Assembly (NCBI RefSeq): GCF_900496995.4
Contig: NC_044011.1
Span: 46,859,541-46,923,540, forward strand
Length of the DNA: 64,000 nt
Source of the DNA: Aquila chrysaetos chrysaetos
Taxonomy: Eukaryota > Chordata > Aves > Accipitriformes > Accipitridae
Reading direction: 5' to 3'
Within the stretch, counting starts at the first letter, position 1. Each line of letters starts with the position of its first letter. Shown piece after piece: positions 26,701 through 37,133 of the stretch. The position numbers and the translations under genes are program-made. The notes under the pieces are model-generated. The model worked only from the letters and a program-made list of their open reading frames with translations. It did not search any database and was not told the DNA's origin.

Positions 26701-29700
26701 ATGCACGTTTTTTATCAGTAATTTTAATGAAAATAATAAGTGAGGGAGTTAATGAGATGGAAAGCCGTCCTGTGGCTATTGTGATTTTTTTTTAGCTCTT
26801 TTCCTTTTTTTTTTTTTTTTTTTTAAGTGTTGATCTAATTAGAATGCATCGGTCAGGAAAAGTAATGAGGATTTAGTGCCTCACAAAGAGGTGGGGATCG
26901 TATCAGAAAATTAGCACAAGTCTTTGGAAAATAATCAGGCCCATGGAGAGGTACGAAGCACCTCTGATTCCTGCAAACCCGGAGCTGCCGACATTTCCTT
27001 TCCAGGCGAGACTTGAAAGTTGAGAAATTCAAGTGAGGATTTGAAGGCAGTTGCTAAATAAATGGGAACGCACCCAGGAACAACCCAACTGGAGAAGAAA
27101 TGTTTGCTCAAGGACGAAGGGATTTTCAGCAGGCAATGGGAGCCACAATATTCACAGTGATAGACCAGAAGGAGCCACCATCTCATCTGGTCATTGGATG
27201 AGGATGACATACCACTGATGATACAATGGCAAATTTTTTCTGATTATGCAACTAAGCAATGTCAAGTGCCCGAGTGCTTTGACTTATTGAGTATACTTGA
27301 GTTTGCAGGGATAAGGGTTAAAAAAAAAGGGTGGAAATACTCTCTATCCATCAGCTGAGCTGTAAGGGCTGGGGATGCTCCAGAGAGCTGAAGAATCATG
27401 GGATCAGTGTTTAAAAAATGGCAAGTGGGATGATATCACTAATTATTGTCCTATTAGTCTCATGCTGAGGGCAGGTAAAACAGTGAAGGGGCCACTAATT
27501 TAGGAATTTTTTTTAAAAATCTGAGTAACGGAAATGAGATTAATATCAATGAACAAGGTTTCTTGGAAAATAGGTTTTCTCAGGGTATGGGAAAGGCATT
27601 GATCATTTTGTGAGGAGATGCACCAGGTTGGTCGTGCAAGTGAAGTATTTCCGTTTTTTGCAAAGTTTTTTACCACAGGACAGCCTGCTTAAAAAATTAT
27701 GGATACGCAATAACAAGGATGTCAACCAAACCTGAGAAAACAATGTCCGGAACTGTCAAAATGTCATCGTGGGAAGATTGTGGTTGGATTTCCGTGGTGT
27801 ATTCAGAAAGAATGGCCCTTGGCTTGGTGTTATTTGTGCTTTCTAAGATGAAAAATGTGAGGATTTCTGGAAATGCAAAAATGTCTGGAGGTGATGGAAA
27901 GATGAGAGAGCACCCAAAAAGGTGTTTTGACTGTTGCTGAAATCTTCTTATGTCACCTTATGTCAACTCTAGAGATGACTCCTGGCGTTGGCCAAGTTTG
28001 GGTGAAAAGTTAATTTTTTCCTATGATGTGGTGAGCCTTCCCTGAACCTTTGTTACTTTACAGACATTTTCCTACCCTGTTTTCTCCACTGCTTTCTCAT
28101 TTTGTGCTTCACTTTGTTTTGTGGAGGGAGTTTTAGCCTCTTTGGCCTGCAAGTCCACCAAGCAATTCCCCTTCCATTTTTCTTGGTTGTTTTTCACTTG
28201 GCTTAATTTCTTTCTCTTGAGTTCTCATCAGACCCTTTTAACTCCTTCCCTTCATTGAATGAATACTCTTTGAGCTTTTCAGACAGGGATGGGAGAGTGG
28301 AGGTGCTTGTTGCATGGAGTTGGGGGAAAGCCAATTTAACCCAGAGCTTAATGTAAATCAGTTCAACTTTCCTTCAACATCAAAGTGGTCCTCACTGCTC
28401 TCCAGTTGACTCCACGTGCACGAAAAAAACCACTGCAAAGCCAATCACATTGGGAACCACAGCACTGCCAGGGATGTTTAAATTGGATTAAATCTTGCAA
28501 TTTTCAGCTCTCGTTTCAAGCGAGAATTGCAGCAGATCGGCAGTGTTTAAATGGGCATTTTCAGGACAGCATTTTTTCCTCTCTAATTCCTTCTCCATCT
28601 TCCTGGTGGTTGGAGGCCGACAGTTGGGTTGGCCTGACTCGATGCAGGACTTCTCCGTATAGATCTTAATTTAGCCAAGTTTGCCCTGTGGACAAGCCTG
28701 GATTTCTCTGTTATTTAAAGCCAACTTTTTTCTCATCTCCGTCCATCCACGAAGGAGGCTTACGAATCTTCTTACATGAGTTAGAGTTTGGCCAGCTCTT
28801 TCTCGGCAAACTCATGGGTTTCTTTTTTCTCCAACTAACTCCAATTTTCCCCAGCTTTAATCAAGCACAAACAAATTTCACAAAGTTAGGATGAGACAGA
28901 AATTTTTACGCATGTGTGTGCTACCCAAAAATAAACTGCTGCATCGTGAAGCGCAAGGGGAAGGACGTCAACTCAAGTAGTGCTGAAATTTAGCATTTAC
29001 ACTTGGGCCCTGAGCCTTTGACACTTGCCTTATTGTAAGAAAGGGGGTATTTTGTGCAATGCAATATGTACCAGGTCTTTTTCTTTATTAAAGTGACTTT
29101 TAATTCAGAGAAATCGTGTTTTGCCATAGAGCTACGGAAGGTCAGTGCCGAGATGTGGATCTGCAGAGACACCTAGTGATGCACTTTTTACACTCAAGTT
29201 TCAAAATTGCTGGAAACATTTCAACTTCTTTGAGTCCTAAAATATAAAATATTTTCTACTGCAGCAAAATCGCAAGCTTAATATAATTTGGCTGGCATTT
29301 GCTATCCAAGGCGATTAGTATGCAAAATAGATTTTTTAAATCTTCTTGGAGATATCTACATTTATTTTAAGGCAGAGCCTCCACTTCCATTGGGTGCCCT
29401 TGGTTTCACAGTGCCATTGCAGAAATACCAGGAATTTCTTTCCTATCTTTTTTCTAATAATTATCAGTATTCTCCCTTTTTGGACACCACTAAGCTGGTG
29501 TTTTGGGACAGTTTTCCTCTATGCCACCAAAAAAATGCAATTTTTGTCGTCATAAAATGCTGTTGAAAATGGCTTTGACCACTATCTGGAAACGGCAGTT
29601 TCTTGTTCCCATTTTCTGATATCCCAAATTATTTCTTCCAAATGTACTTCCAAAAATGGTCTTCTGGATGCCCTTCTTTTGGAGGAATTGTGGAAAAATA

Positions 29701-32700
29701 AAGCAGGAGAGGAAAGCTGGAGGTCTTCAGGCTGGTCCAAACCTCTGGTCGCCTCTGGCTGTATCTGACTGCTTTTTGATGTTCTTCAAGGTCCATATTT
29801 GGTTTTATATTAATATTTCCACTGTATTTGTTAGCCGGACACTTAGCAAAAGCCAAGTCCAAGTGCATGCAAAAGCAACCAGGTTTTGCTTTCTGTACAC
29901 TGAGAAATCCTCATTTTTCAAACAGAAAACCATTTCCCCCCAAAGGCTGGAGATGGGGAAGGGATATTAAAACAAAGTACAAGTATTTTACAGTCATATT
30001 TACATTTTTTAATTTAATTTAGCTATGAAAAGGAATGTCTGGGAGGTGAAGCAAAAATGCACAGCAATTGCAGCAAAACTTCCAGATAAATAATATTCAG
30101 ATCATCAATGGAGAGGACAAAAATAACATGCAGTAGAGGCAGTGGTTACAACGTTTTGGGTTCGGCATCATGGGAAGGGAAAATGCAGCAAGGGATTTTT
30201 AATGGCAAAAGCATGCAGGGAAAGCAGAGTTTATTTAGAACCACTGCACAGGCAAATCGGTGGTGACTGATGGGTAAAAAGCTGATAGATGCATGAATGT
30301 AATGGGGAAAAGCAAAAAAAATGGACCAAAAATGACATTTTTTTTCCCCCCAGCAATGGGAAATGCATAGACATGGACACTCCCCGTTGAATGATGCACC
30401 CACACCATGTCTTGATGTAAAATTAATTGATTTGTGGGTTCAAATTACCATCTCTGTAGTTTTATTGCAAGGAAAAGAGGAGCTACGCCTTTTTGCAACC
30501 TGACCACATTTGCATGGTCGCCTTTTCTGGTGTTGTTGCATGTCACTAGTCCAGAGAAAAATCTTTTTTCTTACACGAAGTAATAGGTTTCTTGAAGAAA
30601 TGCATCAAAATGAAGGGAAATTGAATAAAAAAGTGAAAAAAATCCCCTTTGTTGGCATTTTGTTCAACAGTTGAAAACAAGCCGGACACCAGGGAAGTGA
30701 TGTGGAATAGGAAAATGGGTAGAAAAGAGGGAAAAATATTTTTATTGCAAGAAATAAGTGCAGTTTTATTTCCATTACAGCTGGGCAAATTAGAGAGAGA
30801 TCGTTATCTTGGGCTTATTTTGAAATGATAATTTTATAAGTATGATTTGCAAAATTCTGCCCATCTGGGAGGTTGTGGTACACTGCCCTGTTCCCCCATA
30901 TCCTCCATTGTGGCGCCCTTCCCTTCCCAAAATGTTGCACTAAATATTCAAATAATCATTCAATTTGGGCTTTTTCCAATTGCCGCTTGCATGCAAGAGC
31001 TGCTTCAGAGCTGGGGCTGACAATGACATTACAGCTTTTTGCTAAAAAATGCCCATTTTTGCAAGAAATTAGCTTAAAGCTGCAAGGAATGATATCAAAT
31101 GGGGTTTCATTATTATTAATTTCATTATTTTACTGTTATTCTGGCAAGGGGAAACCACGGTGCTTGTCCTGGCTTTTAGCAAATGCTGCGGCATCCAGTT
31201 CCAGTCAAAGCACCAAAAAAATAGAAATTTATAGAAAGAAAAAGAAGATTGAAGACATTCCTTCTTGTCTATCATGCTCTTTTTTTTCTTTCCTTTTTCC
31301 TTACGGGAAATAGTGGCTGCACAAAGAAGATGAATTTGGGAAAGATGCTAAGCAGGAGCTTTGCAAAGCATAAATCCTTTTTTCCATCTTTTTTTGCAAT
31401 TGCAACAAATAGAAAAATCCCTTTTTCTGCAATTTTGCCTGTTGAACCACCTAGGGGAAAAAAAAAGGCAACGGGGCGAGTTTATTGGAAGGGGAAAATT
31501 AAAACCTCGCATGCCCCTGCCGCGTGTTAAAATTCACGTTTTTAATATTTTTTTCGCAGGAGATGCTGCAGAGCTCGCCGGCGGCGCTGCCGCCCGCCTC
31601 CAACCCACCGCCGGGCATTGTGGTGCCGGCGGCTGCGCTACCACCAGGCAACTTGGCCATGAGCGCTGGCAGCGGCTCACCGGCCGTGCCAGGTAGGGAC
31701 CCTGGGGGAGGCTGGTGGTGGGGGTAGAAATTTGGGGGTTTCGGTAGCCCCACGAGCCTTTTTTTTCCATAGGTGGAGCCTTGTACCAGCCCGTGACGAT
31801 GGTGACGTCACAGGGCCAGGTCCTCGCCCAAGCCATTGCCCCCGGTGCCCTGCAGATCCCCAACGCCCAGGTAAGAATCTCCCACCTCAGATTTCCATTT
31901 TATGCAATGTTTTGGACTGCTGCAGCAAGCAAAACCCCCAGTTTCTCCACAAATTCAACCCTTGGAGTATCCTAAACTTTTAATTAGCAAGAAACGTTGA
32001 TTAAATCCATCTGCCAGGCTCCTCTGGGGTACCTAACAAATTATAACAATGACCTAATAAATGATAGCAGTGCTTACATTATTGCTTACAATATTATAAT
32101 GTATAAAATATATTTATATTATATTATATTAAATTATATTATGGGATGGGATGGGATGGGATGGGATAGGATGAGATAGGATATTATTGCTATTATATTA
32201 TGGATTTGGGATCACTGGTGTTGCCTGTCCAGTGTGGCAATCACAGCGCTCATGCGAAAGGCTCATTTCTTTTCCTTGCTTTATGGATTTGGGAGTGGTT
32301 TTTTTAGCCATTTGCTCTGTTTTTATTCCTTTTTTTGTCATTGCAATTAACTACATGGGTTTTCCCTTTGTGGCTGCATTAGGCAACAATTTGGGGTAGA
32401 AATGGATTTATAAGGACAACTTGCCATCCCTGTTGGCTGCGTTGTCTGTGATCTCTTCCAAACCCCCATTCCCCAGGAATTTGGGAAAAAAACCCACTGA
32501 CTTCTGCTACACTGATTCCTGGGGGTAGATCAGCAAAAATCCCCCCATGCAGATTTTTTTCTGAAAAGCCCCAATTTAATTGCAGGAGTCTCTTGAAAAA
32601 AAAATAATAAATGGCATTTTGGAAATGGGTGGCACCTCCCTGGCAGTTTTATTGCCTGTGCCATGGTTTTTAAAATTTCTTTAATATTTCTCCATCACGG

Positions 32701-35700
32701 GCTTAAATCTTGCAGCAAAACCCTCTGTGGTGGGAAAAACATGCGCAGGGAATATCGGGGCAGGGAGAGAGCCCTGGACAAGCACCTCCGGATGCTCTTC
32801 CCGAGCTGCTGCCATGATTTATTCAGCCAGAGCCCAGGGGAATCACAGGGACCTGCCGGCCTGATGTTTAATTCATCCAGGAGAAGTGTTTTGATGAAGA
32901 GCTGGGGAAAAAAAAAAAATCCCTTTTTAACTCAAGCGCTGAGATTTCAGTTCAGTTCCTGAATCCTCATTAAAACTTCTCTTGCAGCAAGATGTTTATT
33001 TTTTATTTTTGGAGGAAAAAAAGCAAATTTTTGCTCAATGGGCATGTTTCTCCTCGTGGTGGGAATCAGCTGAGTGAGGCACACAGATTTGCAAGGGTTT
33101 AATGAATGGCAGAGTTTTAACCTCAGGTTTAGAAAGTCATCTTTTGGGGGATTTTTTTTGGTTTGTTTTTTTTAAGGTAAAAGTGTTTTCCTCCTTAATT
33201 GCACATCAAAAATGGTCATGGCTTCAGCACCACGGTCCCCAACTGCGATGCCAGTGCCATAGCAGGAAGAAAAAGCCCATTGCCCCTTGCAAAGCATTGG
33301 CAAAAAAATTGAGATATTAGAGATCCTGGGGGAAAATGTGGATTTAATGCAAATTTTTCTGGGGAAAAAAAGGGGTTTGGACACTCCCTGCAAGTGCCTG
33401 TTTTTTGCACTTGCCCTACGCCCATTTTGGGTTGGTTTTGCTCATTTTTTGCCTTAGTTTTGCTTGGGTTTTGGGTTGCTCATTGCTGTTTTCAGCCAAT
33501 TCTCTCCCCGTTCCTCTCCCCTGGCAGGTGAACCTGGATCTCACCTCCCTCCTCGACGGTGAGGACAAGAAGTCCAAGAACAAGCGGGGCGTCCTGCCCA
33601 AACATGCTACCAACATCATGCGCTCATGGCTCTTCCAGCATCTCATGGTGAGCACCGCAGCTGCCAAAACACCCTGCAAAGCTGGAAAAAAAAGGCAAAA
33701 ACCCCCTAAAATGAACAAATCGAGGTGGTGGTTTGTCTGAATTTATATTCAGAGGTCTCAAAGTGGCTTTGGTTTTATTTTGGGAGTATTTTGGGGATGA
33801 CCGTTTTCACTGCAGGTGGCAAAAATACTCTCTTAATGGCATGAAGAAGCAAACAGAGGGGGACTTCCACAAATGATTGCGGATGGGTGGTGTAGCATTT
33901 TTTTCCAGTTAACAGCTCCAAAATACTGTTTACCAGCAAGCCTGGGTGTGAAAGCTGCCCCACAGGTATGGTTATGGCACATCAGCAATCAGTCGAAATA
34001 TAGAATTACAAAATCACCCCATTTTTGGGGTTGAAGATGTAGGTAGGTGGAGGGAGCTCAGAGGATGCAACCACGATATTTTCATGCAAGAAGATTGCTC
34101 TCCCAGCCAGAGGGCTGGAAGAAGGGCAAAAAGCTACCCCCCCCCCCCCCCGGCTTCTTTTTCCTGCATAATTTGGCCAAGAAATCACTCAGACACTGGT
34201 TGCGAAGAGTTGCATGAGGGTCTCCAGGAAGGTGGGAGACCCATAGATAACAGCAAGACAGAAAATAGCAGCTCCAAGGAGCAACTTGGAGTAAAACATG
34301 ACCCAGGACATGGAGCAGCAGCTGGTTGGGAACTTTCCAGCCTTTTTTTAAATGGGAAATTTTGGATTTATTGCGTTGAGGACAAGAGCATCACTGTGTT
34401 GGGCCACCATCCCAAGCTGCATCGTGCATGTCCCATGCTTGTGGAGGGATGAACTGCAGATTTGCAAGCAGGAAAAGGATTTAGAAGACCAGAAACTGAG
34501 GAGCAATTTTCTGTTGGGTGCAAGGAATGCCCCATGGTTTGAGATTTCCAAAACTGGATCGAAAAATTAAAAGAAATTGTTCTTCTACTGTATGGTTGGA
34601 CCTTTGCTCTCAGCCTCATCCTCACGGTCAGAAGATGCTTGGGCTTCCCCACGGGATTTCTCCATCTGACATCATAGATGATGTGGTTTTTAACCTAATA
34701 GCATTGATGCTCATCATTTTATTGGGTTTGGAAGTTTTGTAGCACCAGCAGGAGGAAGGAATGCTGGAAATAATATGCCAAAAATGAGGATACTTTTGCC
34801 AAAAAGAGAGCAATTTTTAACCACTTTAGCATCCCTGAGGCCCTGGTGGGACAAGACTCTCCTTCATGCCATGACTTTGGGTGCTTTTGTCAAGGAAATC
34901 ATATTATTTTGAGGGCAAACAGCTGGAAAACAAGTCATGTGAATCAACACTGGCACTGGCTTGGGGCTCTGAAAAATGACACGTGGGGCTGGTTTGATAA
35001 CAATTTCATTTTGGGGATTGGAAAGGAGGATTTTAGCATGGTTGGGAGGAGATTGTTGAAGCTTTGAGTGCTGGTAGTCTCCCAGTGCAGATGTTTTGGG
35101 GTGTTTTACTGATGCATCTGACAAGGACCATTGTGGGTGACAGTGGGTTTTGAAGCCCAAATCCCACCTTTACCAAAAAACATTATGGGAAAATCGCTAA
35201 AACAAAAAATACTAACTTCCTTCAAGGAAAAGCCTTTGATGGAAAGCCTTGGAAAAGCCCTAAGGACAGCAGGCAAACCATGATGGTCTCAGATGCCACC
35301 CTTAAGCCTTGCATCTTTCAGATGCAAGAAGCCACCAAAATTGGGGTGGGAAAATGAAAAAGAAGGGGGGGAGGTAATTTTTTTTTTCACTGGGGGCTGC
35401 CTTTTTGCACACAGGGATGTCATTGTGCTGCCCCATCTCTTTTTTTTTCTAGCACCCCTACCCCACAGAGGACGAGAAGAGGCAAATCGCCGCCCAAACC
35501 AACCTGACCCTCTTGCAAGTCAACAACTGGTGAGCATATTGGTGGCCCATGCAACCATCTTGCTGGCTTTAGAAATTTTTTTCCCATTATTTTGGTGCTA
35601 TATAATGCTTTTGGGGGGGTAACTTGGGCAGTCAGAGCCAATTTCTTGGAGCCGGTGTGTTTAATTGATGGCATTCGTTTGTGGTATCTCAGTGCCCTCT

Positions 35701-36828
35701 CCTGGCAAACCCAATATGTAGCAGCCTCCAACTCAGCTAGAAAAATGAATGCAATGGTGTAACATGCCACAAATTAAATAGGGTAAAACCCCAGCTTTTG
35801 GGACCATGCAGCCACTTTTGGAAGTGTTTTATATTGCAACTCATTGAATTGTTACGTCTGTTGGTTTAACTCAAAATTGGTGTGATGACTCTTATTTACT
35901 TGAATGGTCTCTTTTTTCGCTGAAAAGGTTCATAAATGCCCGGCGGCGCATCCTGCAGCCAATGCTTGACGCCAGCAACCCAGACCCAGCCCCCAAAGCC
36001 AAGAAAATAAAATCTCAGCACCGGCCCACCCAGCGCTTCTGGCCCAACTCCATTGCCGCTGGGGTCCTGCAGCAGCAGGGTGGCAATTCGGGGACAAATC
36101 CTGACGGTAAGGACAAACCCTGACAGCCCCTGCCCTTCCTGGATGGGGTGACCATGCATTAAATTATGGCCTTAATTGGTAATTAAGGATTTCTAGAGCC
36201 CTTTATGCCCCTGTGGGGAAAAACATGTTGAAGAGGTAGCCCACGCAAGAAGGTCCATCCAGTTGGCCATCACAAGTGCGCTGGCAATGTGGCACTGCCA
36301 TCTTCTCAGCATCAGCACAGTCCTCAAGGATCACCCACTATGGGACATCACTGGGGATATCTCCTGAGGTGCTGGAGAGGAGGTAAAGGGGGAGATGGGG
36401 AGAGGAGGCAAAATGAAAAAAAGATGAAGATGAGAAGACAGATGAGACAAGATGGGAAAAGAGACAAAGAGAAGATGAAGAAAGAACAGGTGATGAAAAT
36501 GAAGAGGAGTAAAGAAGATGAAGAGAAGGTGAAGAAAGCAGAGATGAACATGGACCAGACAAGATGAGAAGAGAGAAGATGAAGGGAAGGTGGAAATTAA
36601 GAGAGGATGAAAAGAAGATCTGCCCAATCAATTTGGGCATCTGCTGAAAAATGAAGGTTTCTTCTTATTTAATGGATACATTAGCTAAAAAAATTAAGGG
36701 TTCAACTTTGGGGAATGGCTGGGGCAGGTGGGACACCCTACAGGGTGCTCTCTCTCCAAGTACAGCTTTCTGCTTGGGTTATTCTTGGTTTATGCACTTT
36801 TTCATCCTTTTTGTATTAGCTGGGAAGT

Positions 36829-36877
<49 letters not shown>

Positions 36878-37133
36878 AATTTCAGGCTCGCTCAGCATGG
36901 ACAACCTGCAACCTCTCTCGTCAGCCACAGCCACCATGGCCATGCAGCAGGCCATGCTGGCAGCCCACGACGACTCCCTCGACGGCACTGAGGAAGAGGA
37001 GGAGGATGAGGAGGACGAGGACGAGATGGAGGAGGAGGAAGAAGAAGAGGAAGAGCTGGAGGAAGAGCCTGGCGGCCTCCCGGCAGCACCTGGTACCGAC
37101 CTTGGCTTGGACCACAGTGACTCGCTGGAATAG
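11852..37133 (+). CDS. PKNOX2: PKNOX2 (PREP2), TALE-class homeodomain transcription factor, 10 coding exons
   Basis: The joined exons are 11852-11935, 17396-17535, 21874-22045, 25296-25484, 31560-31692, 31773-31870, 33528-33647, 35453-35529, 35928-36106 and 36886-37133. They sum to 1440 nt (479 residues plus TAG), close to the 472 residues I recall for the human protein. All introns are GT-AG and phases match at every junction. Seen: a MEIS/PKNOX N-terminal region (about residues 76-195, starting [18 protein letters not shown]), a TALE homeodomain (about 289-351) with the three-residue loop signature PYP and the recognition helix WFINARRR at 338-345, then a long Glu/Asp tail ending HSDSLE. 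Family knowledge: PREP proteins act in the nucleus and bind DNA with PBX partners through the N-terminal region. The acidic tail and the motif [12 protein letters not shown] point to PKNOX2 rather than PKNOX1. The start was chosen at the ATG opening [16 protein letters not shown], which matches the known N-terminus. Noncoding leader exons were not found. The last three exons have a broken inverted copy at 45264-46920. Confidence 0.97.
13800..14180. repeat. Tandem duplication, about 185-195 bp unit, 2 copies
   Basis: CATTTTCAGCAC at 13804 and 13988, TAGGTGGTTCCATCAGGG near 13861 and 14042, and AGATGTTGATTTTTCAG near 13970 and 14166 mark two diverged copies. Growth of AT-rich sequence at the end of the second unit changes the spacing. 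Confidence 0.85.
15960..16240. repeat. TA/TG-rich microsatellite region
   Basis: Mixed (TA)n, (TG)n and ATAAATA runs with no coding signal. Confidence 0.85.
17396..17535 (+). CDS. PKNOX2: PKNOX2 coding exon 2
   Basis: A polypyrimidine tract with a run of C precedes CGCAG|ATGACGGCC. The donor is TACAG|GTGATG. It encodes residues 29-75: an Ala/Pro-rich linker, then the conserved [15 protein letters not shown], with the final Arg codon split. The middle is more alanine-rich than in mammals ([14 protein letters not shown]), in line with local GC enrichment. Confidence 0.95.
17550..17720. repeat. TTAATGCA/ATTAATTA low-complexity array just after PKNOX2 exon 2
   Basis: Repeated TTAATGCAT and TTAATTAATG octamers over about 170 bp, with several TAAT homeodomain-type cores as a by-product. 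Confidence 0.9.
20155..20320. repeat. TTTTA pentamer microsatellite
   Basis: Interrupted TTTTA/TTTTAT units on the plus strand. Confidence 0.9.
21182..21285. repeat. Tandem duplication, 49-bp unit, 2 copies
   Basis: ATCATTAGAGC at 21182 and 21231, each followed by a GTGGATTTGCAAGAA segment. Confidence 0.88.
21874..22045 (+). CDS. PKNOX2: PKNOX2 coding exon 3, first half of MEIS/PKNOX N-terminal domain
   Basis: The acceptor is CTGCAG|GCACCC and the donor CCTG|GTAGAG. It encodes residues 75-132, starting [18 protein letters not shown] and ending [11 protein letters not shown]. This is very highly conserved sequence of the domain that contacts PBX in this family. Confidence 0.97.
22046..25295 (+). 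other. PKNOX2: PKNOX2 intron after coding exon 3
   Basis: No exon seen. It contains a pure (TA)n run at about 23668-23695. The stretch 24120-24290 is free of simple repeats and has high sequence complexity; it is a candidate conserved noncoding element that I cannot verify. Confidence 0.85.
25296..25484 (+). CDS. PKNOX2: PKNOX2 coding exon 4, second half of MEIS/PKNOX N-terminal domain
   Basis: The acceptor is CATAG|ATGGTG and the donor CTCAG|GTAACT. It is 189 nt (63 codons) in phase 0 and covers residues 133-195. It contains the leucine-rich helix [19 protein letters not shown] and the segment [15 protein letters not shown]. It is bounded by long introns on both sides. Confidence 0.97.
26616..26629. 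promoter_or_regulatory. Candidate RFX X-box GTCGCCATGGCAAC
   Basis: One base away from the palindromic consensus GTTGCCATGGCAAC bound by RFX factors. It lies in a repeat-poor 300-bp stretch. Binding is inferred from the motif only. Confidence 0.5.
27395..27880 (+). mobile_element. Decayed CR1-like non-LTR retrotransposon (reverse transcriptase fragment)
   Basis: Across frameshifts the plus strand reads VFKK, then [14 protein letters not shown]4-GK (near 27405-27480), NEQGF (near 27549), and later [13 protein letters not shown] followed by LGLVLF (near 27765-27840). These line up in order with the reverse-transcriptase signatures of avian CR1 (FKKG, NYRPISL, HGF, then a VTSGVPQGS-type box and LGPVLF). 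Stops and frameshifts show it is long dead; catalytic residues between are not recognisable. Confidence 0.72.
31560..31692 (+). CDS. PKNOX2: PKNOX2 coding exon 5, variable linker
   Basis: The acceptor is TCGCAG|GAGATG and the donor GTGCCAG|GTAGGG. It encodes residues 196-240, starting EMLQSSP and containing [13 protein letters not shown]. The flanking sequence is strongly shifted to Ala, Pro and Gly compared with the Ser/Asn-rich mammalian linker. It is the least conserved exon, but the frame and both splice phases are intact. Confidence 0.93.
31773..31870 (+). CDS. PKNOX2: PKNOX2 coding exon 6
   Basis: The acceptor is CCATAG|GTGGAG and the donor CCCAG|GTAAGA. It encodes residues 240-272, including [17 protein letters not shown], typical of PKNOX2. 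It is separated from exon 5 by an intron of only 80 bp, short even for a bird. Confidence 0.95.
31871..33527 (+). other. PKNOX2: PKNOX2 intron after coding exon 6
   Basis: No exon seen. It holds AT-rich DNA with a GGGAT pentamer run (32140-32170). The stretch 32700-32900 is GC-balanced, repeat-poor and complex, a possible conserved element. Confidence 0.85.
32140..32185. repeat. GGGAT pentamer microsatellite
   Basis: Five G-triplets spaced by two bases (GGGAT units from 32143), then GGATAGGATGAGATAGG decay. Four or more close G-triplets satisfy the simple G-quadruplex rule. Confidence 0.92.
33528..33647 (+). CDS. PKNOX2: PKNOX2 coding exon 7, N-terminal half of the homeodomain
   Basis: The acceptor is GGCAG|GTGAAC and the donor CTCATG|GTGAGC. 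It is 40 codons (residues 273-312): the linker [12 protein letters not shown], the basic stretch KKSKNKRG and helix 1 ([15 protein letters not shown]). The next exon begins exactly at the TALE loop. Confidence 0.97.
33648..35452 (+). other. PKNOX2: PKNOX2 intron after coding exon 7
   Basis: No exon or recognisable element, apart from a C run at about 34138-34152. From 35272 onward the sequence is repeated, inverted, at 43934-47093. Confidence 0.85.
35453..35529 (+). CDS. PKNOX2: PKNOX2 coding exon 8, TALE loop and helix 2
   Basis: The acceptor is TTTCTAG|CACCCC and the donor AACTG|GTGAGC. It encodes residues 313-338, [15 protein letters not shown] through LQVNNW, with the Trp codon split. 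An identical 77-nt copy lies inverted at 46844-46920. Confidence 0.97.
35530..35927 (+). other. PKNOX2: PKNOX2 intron after coding exon 8
   Basis: 398-bp unique intron with no repeat or extra exon seen. It ends in CTGAAAAG, a weak acceptor context. The inverted copy of this intron lies at about 46446-46843. Confidence 0.9.
35928..36106 (+). CDS. PKNOX2: PKNOX2 coding exon 9, recognition helix and downstream region
   Basis: The acceptor is AAAAG|GTTCAT, with an A-rich rather than a pyrimidine-rich 3' intron end, and the donor GACG|GTAAGG. It encodes residues 338-398: [19 protein letters not shown], then the basic [17 protein letters not shown] and [19 protein letters not shown] makes the base contacts in this family. 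The inverted copy near 46266-46445 carries several indels. Confidence 0.96.
36107..36885 (+). other. PKNOX2: PKNOX2 last intron, with polypurine and TA tracts
   Basis: 36375-36620 is almost all purine plus T (GAAGATGAGAAGA-type units, strongly strand-asymmetric). 36830-36860 is (TA)n followed by 17 T and the acceptor of the last exon. No extra exon. Confidence 0.88.
36886..37133 (+). CDS. PKNOX2: PKNOX2 coding exon 10, acidic tail and stop
   Basis: The acceptor is TTTCAG|GCTCGC, directly after a (TA)n and T-run tract. It encodes residues 398-479: [29 protein letters not shown], a run of about 30 mostly Glu/Asp residues, then GLDHSDSLE and TAG at 37131-37133. The acidic run looks longer than the human one as I remember it. 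Confidence 0.96.

Larger units (their letters stand above)
25485..31559 (+). other. PKNOX2: PKNOX2 intron after coding exon 4
   Basis: The longest intron between coding exons here, about 6.1 kb. It contains a candidate regulatory element with an RFX-type X-box (26500-26800), a run of about 20 T (26806-26824) and the CR1-like LINE fossil (27395-27880). No exon seen. Confidence 0.85.

Noticed and set aside
33990..34300. CR1 3' end near an AGAATTACAAAATCACCCC segment
   Set aside because: It only loosely resembles the conserved CR1 3' tail and lacks the terminal octamer repeats, so it is too weak to report.
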